A stretch of DNA of 9,289 bases, taken from Promethearchaeota archaeon (lineage in GTDB: Archaea; Asgardarchaeota; Lokiarchaeia; Sigynarchaeales; SOKP01). The stretch covers positions 1 to 9,289 of the forward strand of contig JAEOTL010000479.1 in the NCBI GenBank assembly GCA_016839845.1. The letters are read 5' to 3'. This document shows, piece after piece, positions 5,423 to 9,289 of the stretch. The first letter of the stretch is position 1. Each line of letters starts with the position of its first letter. Both the position numbers and the translations under genes were made by a program. The notes beneath the pieces are model-generated. The model was not told where the DNA came from. It saw nothing but the letters and a program-made list of their open reading frames with translations, and did no database searches.

Positions 5423-5995
5423 TTAGGTTAGTTCTAATAGTAATAATGACCGTGGATTTTCTAAAAATTGTCCTCCAACATTATTTAATGCTAAAGAATG
5501 ATCAGGATTAATATCGACATATGATTTCCAATACACTTCGACTAGATATGTTCCCGCAGATAAGGAATTCGTAAGGTAAGTAATGTAAAAATTGATTGGA
5601 ATAATTCTAGTTCCTGTTCCATCTTTATAATATGCAATTGAATAGGATTGGTTTCCATAACCATTTATTACTATGGATATATTGTACACACAGCCTCCAG
5701 AATAAGATCCTCCAAATACTAAAAAAAACATAGCATGAAAAGTTACTGATATCTTTGAGTTTTCCTGAATTGTAATTGAAACCTCTGTATCAGGTATTTT
5801 CTGATAGGTTATATTTTCATAATTAATTATGCCTTCTGAATCAAATTCAGCGTAAACCGATTGTAGAACGATCCCCTCATCTTGTTGCATGTTTGGATAA
5901 ACTATGGGCAATACCAGAAATGTTAATCCACCCGTAATGATTACTGAAAGTGCTACACTTGCTATAATACTAGCTACTAATCGTTTTCCAGACAT
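5423..5995 (-). CDS. Signal-anchored extracytoplasmic protein of unknown function
   Basis: The 190-residue protein starts with a basic residue pair (K4, R5) and one long hydrophobic helix (about 7-33), then continues as a beta-rich, Gly/Ser/Asn/Tyr-rich domain (about 42-190). That domain holds alternating strands such as EVSITIQENSKISVTF and CVYNISIVING. It contains a single cysteine (C102) after a GGSYSGG turn. The layout suggests a small beta-sandwich held outside the membrane by its N-terminal helix, with several potential N-glycosylation sites (N-x-S/T). The family is not recognised. It is transcribed alone, with a TATA box and SD of its own, about 220 bases before the split-barrel operon on the same strand. 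Confidence 0.7.
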   Translation of the reverse strand: MSGKRLVASIIASVALSVIITGGLTFLVLPIVYPNMQQDEGIVLQSVYAEFDSEGIINYENITYQKIPDTEVSITIQENSKISVTFHAMFFLVFGGSYSGGCVYNISIVINGYGNQSYSIAYYKDGTGTRIIPINFYITYLTNSLSAGTYLVEVYWKSYVDINPDHSLALNNVGGQFLENPRSLLLLELT

Positions 5996-6003
5996 TGTAA
6001 AAA

Positions 6004-6026
6004 CTCCGATTTTTTGTTATATATAC
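6004..6026 (-). promoter_or_regulatory. TATA box and SD of the signal-anchored gene
   Basis: On the minus strand GTATATATAA (6026-6017) is a strong TATA box centred about 26 bases from the ATG at 5995. GGAG (6007-6004) lies eight bases before the start. The TATA distance alone predicts transcription beginning at the ATG, which would omit the SD. Either the transcript starts slightly upstream or both modes are used. Confidence 0.55.
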
Positions 6027-6070
6027 TTTAGATTATGGATTAATAAGGTTTAGATTCAAATAAAAAGATT

Positions 6071-6114
6071 AATAGCTCTGTTTATAGCAGGTTATATACG
6101 GGTATAGAGCTATT
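6071..6114. repeat. Inverted repeat AATAGCTCT / AGAGCTATT
   Basis: Two perfect 9-base arms (6071-6079 and 6106-6114) enclose 26 bases, and a G-T and a T-A pair can extend the stem. It lies between the divergent starts of the signal-anchored gene and the transporter remnant. As DNA it could be a pair of operator half-sites; as RNA, a leader hairpin. A GTTATATA element (6090-6097) sits in the loop. Confidence 0.45.
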
Positions 6115-6148
6115 TGGTACCTGATTAGAGTTATTAAAGTGGTTTTTT

Positions 6149-6310
6149 ATGGACTGTAATTATGTTTCTAGTTTACTCAAGAATTTGAAAGTTTCGATTT
6201 TTCCCTCATTTGTAAGAAACTTTGCTTTCGGAATTGGAGAGATAGCCGATCAATTGGCGTACCAAGGTTTTACGTTTATGATTTTGATTTATAGACTTTT
6301 AATTGTTTGA
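6149..6310 (+). pseudogene. N-terminal remnant of a GPH/MelB-type (MFS) sugar transporter
   Basis: The 53-codon frame reads like the start of a glycoside-pentoside-hexuronide:cation symporter. After a short leader comes FVRNFAFGIGEIADQLAYQG, the first-helix signature of this group (F-G-I-G-x-x-x-x-x-L), then a hydrophobic run ending in a stop. About 400 following residues and all later helices are missing. The frame ends inside the 3' end of the oppositely oriented EFR1 gene, overlapping it by 35 bases. The front of a transporter gene was probably cut off by a rearrangement. A novel 53-residue single-helix protein is possible but less likely. Confidence 0.5.
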
Positions 6311-7106
6311 TTGTGATATTAGGGTGGTGGTAGCGGGGAATCCCTCGAGTATTGAAATGTTGAATCGCATTTTGAGGACACCAATGGATACACGCTAAAC
6401 AAACTTCGCAATTGTGATTCCAAGTCACCTTGTCATCAACAATTTCAATATTATTCATCGGACATACCGATACGCAGGTCCCACACCGGATACATTTTTC
6501 ATCGTCAACTTTGAATCTCCGGTCGTTAAAAATTCTGTATAAGAATATTTTCCCCATCAAACAACCAAATCTATCTTTAAAAGATGCTCTCTTGTATATG
6601 TATTTTTCAATTTCCTTATTGATGATTATCTCAATAATTTCATTAATTCTGATTTCAGAATTTTTTATTAACCTGTCAATTTCCTCTGGAGTTCTCGATC
6701 TATCTTCCATAACAATAGAATTTGAGGGCAAAACTAAAGAAAATTCTGAATGCAATTTTCGATTTTGTCTATCAAGTATTTTGTTTATTCTTCGAATGGT
6801 TTTACCATTTTCTCCACCAGATATAGCAACAGCAAAGAGATACGGGTCGCCTGTAATTTTGACGTGCTTCAGAAATTTTCGAACTATATGAGGAGCATCT
6901 TGGAAATGAACGGGGAAAATAAATCCGATTTTAGCTGCTTCGTAATTAAACTTTCTTTCCTCCAAAACTTTGGGGATAGAGAGAATTTCACAATTTTCGA
7001 TGTTCTCTTGAATTCTAATTGCTGCATTTAGAGAGTTTCCTGTTCCAGAAAATAAAAATAATAGCGTAGAGTTGTTTTCATTGAGTTTCAAATGGTGTTG
7101 TGTCAT
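6276..7106 (-). CDS. EFR1-type flavodoxin-ferredoxin fusion protein
   Basis: This 276-residue cytoplasmic electron-transfer protein has a flavodoxin domain in its first 170 residues. The FMN phosphate loop is SGTGNSLNAA (20-29), followed by GFIFPVHFQDAPHIV (61-75) and AISGGENGK (94-102), as in flavodoxin-like domains. A C-terminal 2[4Fe-4S] ferredoxin carries the ligands C205, C208, C211, C215 and C233, C236, C239, C243, with each fourth cysteine followed by proline. Both clusters look complete. Proteins of this design, common in anaerobes, are called EFR1 family ferrodoxins. They are thought to pass electrons between flavin and iron-sulfur centres, but partners are mostly unknown. No redox enzyme lies next to it. 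A TATTATAC-type TATA box (about 7143-7150) and a GTGAT SD precede the ATG. Confidence 0.92.
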   Translation of the reverse strand: MTQHHLKLNENNSTLLFLFSGTGNSLNAAIRIQENIENCEILSIPKVLEERKFNYEAAKIGFIFPVHFQDAPHIVRKFLKHVKITGDPYLFAVAISGGENGKTIRRINKILDRQNRKLHSEFSLVLPSNSIVMEDRSRTPEEIDRLIKNSEIRINEIIEIIINKEIEKYIYKRASFKDRFGCLMGKIFLYRIFNDRRFKVDDEKCIRCGTCVSVCPMNNIEIVDDKVTWNHNCEVCLACIHWCPQNAIQHFNTRGIPRYHHPNITIKQLKVYKSKS

Positions 7107-7329
7107 TTTTAATCACTTTTACAATAGATGTTATGCAGAATATATTATACATCATATTTAAATAATTCATACCTATATTTTGGACACATTTATCAAAGCA
7201 AAATCGATCCTTGCCTTAAATCAGCAAGAACTATCCCATCAACTATCGATGAAGATATATGATATTATCTTTTTAAGATTAAATTTTTAATAATGTAAGA
7301 GGAATTTAAGTAGAACCTCAACTTTCTTA
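7107..7329. other. Upstream region of the EFR1 gene, no gene seen
   Basis: It contains the EFR1 leader (GTGATT SD at 7116-7111 on the minus strand), TATA-like TATAATATA (about 7141-7150) and TTTAAATAT (about 7155-7163). A 42-codon plus-strand open frame at 7162-7290 has no start codon near its beginning and resembles nothing I know. AT content is very high beyond 7260. Confidence 0.4.
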
Positions 7330-7419
7330 GGGAACCCCACCAAACAAAGCAAACAGAAACCAAGGATTCGCGATAATGAACGCGATGAGAAAAATTTCTA
7401 AATATCGATAAGATTGGTA
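7330..7419 (-). pseudogene. Possible C-terminal remnant of a membrane protein
   Basis: On the minus strand a 30-codon frame runs from just after a TGA (7422-7420) to a TAA (7329-7327). It reads YLEIFLIAFIIANPWFLFAL and ends GGVP. This is a convincing transmembrane helix ending in a short polar tail, and its GC content is higher than that of the surrounding DNA. It has no start codon. It looks like the last helix of a lost membrane protein, but a frame this short could be chance. Confidence 0.3.
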
Positions 7420-7492
7420 TCAGGAGCTTTAATGAAAATTCCGTGAAAATTATTCCCTATACAAGAATTTTTCTAAAGTAATAATAGTTTTC

Positions 7493-7581
7493 GACAAAAA
7501 AGTATAAATATTATATGTATATTTTTTTAAATTAACAATGATTTTTTGACAAAAAAGTATATAGATGCGGTAAATATTTAC
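7493..7581 (+). promoter_or_regulatory. Tandem promoter elements and palindrome before the SBBP propeller gene
   Basis: GACAAAAAAGTATA occurs twice (7493-7506 and 7548-7561), 55 bases apart. Each is preceded by TTTT and a C or T and followed by an AT-rich TATA-like continuation (GTATAAAT and GTATATAG). Each could be an A-rich BRE plus TATA box, giving two start points. Just downstream of the second lies the perfect palindrome GTAAATATTTAC (7570-7581), about where transcription from that box would begin. This is a likely site for control. No SD precedes the gene. Confidence 0.5.
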
Positions 7582-7624
7582 AAATTTTAATTTTTATTAG
7601 AAATCACTAAATTTGGCAATAATA

Positions 7625-9097
7625 ATGAAATATAAAAAAATTTACATTTTGTGTTTTTTTGTAATGTTCTATTTTAGCTTCTTTTTACAACACAGTATAT
7701 TGTTTTCTCCTGAATATGATAATAAGGACAATAACGGAAATATAACAAACTTACCATCGACCAGTGCTACAAGTATTTATGAGTGGAATAAAACATGGGG
7801 AGGTTCAGATGATGATTCTGGACGTGGAATTGCTGTAGATGATTCAGAAAATGCACTCGTCGCAGGATTTACTAGAAATTACGGAGCAGGTAAAAATGAT
7901 GTACTATTATTGAAGTACAACTCGATTGGAAATCTACTGTGGTATACCACATGGGGCGGTTCTGCTAATGATTATGGAATGGGGATAGCGGTAGATGGCT
8001 CGGGAAACGCATTCATCACAGGCTCTACTAGAAGTTACGGAGCAGGTAACTATGATGTAATCTTATTAAAATACGACTCGACAGGAAATCTACTGTGGAA
8101 TAGAGTATGGGGTGGTTCTTCTGACGATTGGGGATATGACATTGCAATAGATGATTCGGGAAATACACTTATAACAGGTCGTACTCAAAGTTTCGGATCA
8201 GGGGGACGAGATGTATTTTTATTAAAATATGACTCGGATGGAAATCTGCTGTGGTATACTACATGGGGTGGTTCTGCTGGTGATATGGGTACTGGAATTG
8301 TGGTTGACGATTTGGGAAACGCATTTATCGCAGGTCGTACTGAAAGTTTCGGAGCAGGTTCTTGGGATGTATTCTTATTGAAGTTCGACACGGATGGAAA
8401 TAAGCTGTGGGATAAATTATGGGGGGGAATTTTTTATGAGAATGCATATGAAATTGTGTTGGATGATTCGGGAAATGCATTTATCTCAGGTTTTACTGAA
8501 AGTTTTGGAGTAGGTCAAGAGGATGTATTGTTATTGAAGTACGATTCGGCTGGAAATCTGCTGTGGAATAGAACATGGGGGGGTTCTTCTGATGATCGTG
8601 GATATGGAATAGTGTTAGATGATTCGGGAAATTTGTTTATTACTGGTATTACTGAAAGTTTTGGAGCAGGTGGATCTGATGTAATCTTATTAAAATACGA
8701 TTCGGCTGGAAATCTGTTGTGGAATAAAACATGGGGGGGTCCCGACGGTGATAATGGTGTTAATATAGCGGTAGATGATCTGGGAAACATACTTATCACA
8801 GGTTATACTACTAGTTATGGATCAGGTGGGTATGATGTATTCTTATTAAAATTTGGGAATTATAAACTTGGTTGGTACATATACACTAGAAACGATAAAA
8901 AAGGCATAGAGAATATAGAATTTTACAATGATATTGAGACTTGGAAGTATTTGGGTGAAGAAGAATACTACAATGGTGTCAAGATTTACGATACATACAA
9001 TAGAGGGGATTGGAACGAGAAATTCGCAATACCTATAAAAATCAGCCAAAAAAATAATTATTACACAGAAGAAGGTTGGTATTATATACATTTATAA
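7625..9097 (+). CDS. Secreted SBBP-repeat seven-bladed beta-propeller protein
   Basis: From the ATG at 7625 the protein is 490 residues. A TTG twelve bases earlier is in frame but unnecessary. A signal peptide spans about residues 2-22 (KYKKIYILCFF then a hydrophobic core). After a short linker come seven repeats of 52 residues, each with the SBBP consensus: W-x-x-T-W-G-G-S, then G-x-x-I-A-V-D-D-S-G-N, then F-I-T-G-x-T, then S-F-G-A-G-x-x-D-V-x-L-L-K-Y-D-S-x-G-N-L-L. Seven repeats fit a closed propeller. A C-terminal segment of about 74 residues (from WYIYTRNDKKG) is charged, aromatic-rich and not recognised. There is no membrane helix or sorting tail, so it is probably released or held by partners. 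Function is likely ligand or partner binding. A T-tract follows the stop. Confidence 0.88.
   Translation: MKYKKIYILCFFVMFYFSFFLQHSILFSPEYDNKDNNGNITNLPSTSATSIYEWNKTWGGSDDDSGRGIAVDDSENALVAGFTRNYGAGKNDVLLLKYNSIGNLLWYTTWGGSANDYGMGIAVDGSGNAFITGSTRSYGAGNYDVILLKYDSTGNLLWNRVWGGSSDDWGYDIAIDDSGNTLITGRTQSFGSGGRDVFLLKYDSDGNLLWYTTWGGSAGDMGTGIVVDDLGNAFIAGRTESFGAGSWDVFLLKFDTDGNKLWDKLWGGIFYENAYEIVLDDSGNAFISGFTESFGVGQEDVLLLKYDSAGNLLWNRTWGGSSDDRGYGIVLDDSGNLFITGITESFGAGGSDVILLKYDSAGNLLWNKTWGGPDGDNGVNIAVDDLGNILITGYTTSYGSGGYDVFLLKFGNYKLGWYIYTRNDKKGIENIEFYNDIETWKYLGEEEYYNGVKIYDTYNRGDWNEKFAIPIKISQKNNYYTEEGWYYIHL
7784..8872 (+). repeat. Seven tandem SBBP repeats (156-bp period)
   Basis: The units are 52 codons long, and the last lacks one codon. 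DNA identity is high in places. For example, the stretch encoding YDSAGNLLWN is nearly identical at the ends of units 5 and 6, and ACATGGGG recurs in most units. Unit 5 is the most diverged at its start (GGIFYENAYE). High DNA identity between neighbours suggests recent duplication or gene conversion. Confidence 0.88.
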
Positions 9098-9110
9098 TTT
9101 AAATAATCAA

Positions 9111-9121
9111 TTTTTTTTTTT
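9111..9121 (+). terminator. T11 tract after the SBBP gene
   Basis: Eleven consecutive Ts begin 13 bases after the stop codon, without a hairpin. This is a typical archaeal intrinsic terminator, and the tract separates the propeller gene from the next one. Confidence 0.6.
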
Positions 9122-9152
9122 AATTCAATAGATTTTATGAATAATCCAAAAA

Positions 9153-9157
9153 AGGAG
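9153..9157 (+). promoter_or_regulatory. Shine-Dalgarno AGGAG of the thioesterase gene
   Basis: AGGAG lies eight bases before the ATG at 9166 and decides that start over an earlier out-of-frame ATG at 9137-9139. A TTTAAATAA near 9098-9106, overlapping the preceding gene's end, could be the TATA box. It would give a leader of about 35-40 bases. Confidence 0.6.
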
Positions 9158-9165
9158 AATTTTAT

Positions 9166-9289
9166 ATGGAAAATAAAGCAATTCAAGATAAATGGCCCGA
9201 GATAGGTACGTATTGTTGGGGATGTGGGAGAAATAATGAGCATGGGTTACAAATAAAGAGTTATTGGGAAGGTGACGAGTGTGTTTGTA
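9166..9289 (+). CDS. PaaI-like hotdog thioesterase, N-terminus (cut by window edge)
   Basis: Forty-one codons are present and the frame is open to the edge. After a short polar start, residues 17-35 read CWGCGRNNEHGLQIKSYWE. This is the start seen in many acyl-CoA thioesterases of the hotdog fold, C-F-x-C-G-x-x-N-x-x-G-L, followed by the first strand. The family usually hydrolyses acyl-CoA or aryl-CoA thioesters as a cytoplasmic dimer or tetramer. The catalytic acid and helix lie beyond the window, so activity cannot be judged. The start is supported by a good SD. Confidence 0.75.
   Translation, partial: MENKAIQDKWPEIGTYCWGCGRNNEHGLQIKSYWEGDECVC

Noticed and set aside
6430..6891. 153-codon open frame on the plus strand
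   Set aside because: It is antisense to the EFR1 gene, which has complete cofactor motifs. Its translation shows no domain and it has no promoter.
7162..7290. 42-codon plus-strand frame without a start codon near its beginning
   Set aside because: The translation looks mildly protein-like but matches nothing I recognise, has no start or SD, and lies over the EFR1 promoter.
7613..7624. TTG start four codons before the ATG of the SBBP gene
   Set aside because: The ATG at 7625 directly begins a standard signal peptide (MKYKK then a hydrophobic core). The TTG has no SD or other support.
8185..8799. Minus-strand frames across the SBBP repeats
   Set aside because: Their periodic translations mirror the 156-bp coding repeat on the plus strand. 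No signal peptide, domain or promoter is seen.
7784..8872. CRISPR-like regular repetition
   Set aside because: The 156-bp period is coding, the units differ throughout, and there are no short identical repeats with unique spacers.

Overview
The window is AT-rich and most likely comes from an archaeon, probably an Asgard (Lokiarchaeia-like) genome. This assignment is an inference. It rests on TATA-type promoters (TTTAAATA, TTATAAA and TATATATAA elements about 25-40 bases upstream of starts) together with occasional Shine-Dalgarno sites. It also rests on secreted beta-propellers (LVIVD and SBBP repeats) with an Ig-like module of a kind I associate with Asgard surface proteins, an EFR1-type flavodoxin-ferredoxin protein, and long gaps holding gene remnants. 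I see no rRNA, tRNA, CRISPR array or intact insertion sequence.

Layout, left to right. Bases 1-72 are the start of a minus-strand gene that runs off the edge, with an inverted repeat in its promoter. Bases 73-385 hold the 3' end of a lost plus-strand gene and a short dispersed repeat. Bases 386-1951 are a divergent pair: a SAM-dependent methyltransferase (minus) and a TetR regulator (plus). They share a promoter of about 60 bases that carries two TGAG-N6-CTCA operator candidates around a common TATA box. Bases 1952-2507 have no intact gene. They hold second copies of the repeats from the left flank, another dispersed repeat, and the C-terminal 57 residues of an alpha/beta hydrolase. Bases 2508-3962 encode a secreted, membrane-anchored seven-blade LVIVD propeller (minus). 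Bases 4052-5200 are a two-gene minus-strand operon: an FMN split-barrel (pyridoxamine-phosphate-oxidase-like) protein followed by a four-helix membrane protein with ten cysteines in three clusters. Bases 5423-5995 encode a signal-anchored extracytoplasmic protein of unknown function. A remnant of a GPH/MelB-type sugar transporter N-terminus (6149-6310) runs head-on into the 3' end of an EFR1-type flavodoxin-ferredoxin gene (6276-7106, minus). Bases 7107-7612 are non-coding apart from a possible membrane-protein tail remnant and a duplicated promoter element. Bases 7625-9097 encode a secreted seven-repeat SBBP propeller (plus). Bases 9166-9289 are the start of a PaaI-like hotdog thioesterase gene.

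How the genes fit together. The methyltransferase-TetR pair looks like a self-contained, autoregulated divergon inside a patch of degraded DNA. The split-barrel/Cys-rich pair and the EFR1 protein suggest a redox theme, but nothing ties them to one pathway. The two propellers are different families with the same seven-blade design and probably act at the cell surface. The strongest unexplained signals are the short dispersed repeats with synonymous differences that flank the methyltransferase-TetR pair and recur near the split-barrel gene, the paired operators, and the density of gene-end remnants. I found no clear, complete novel system.
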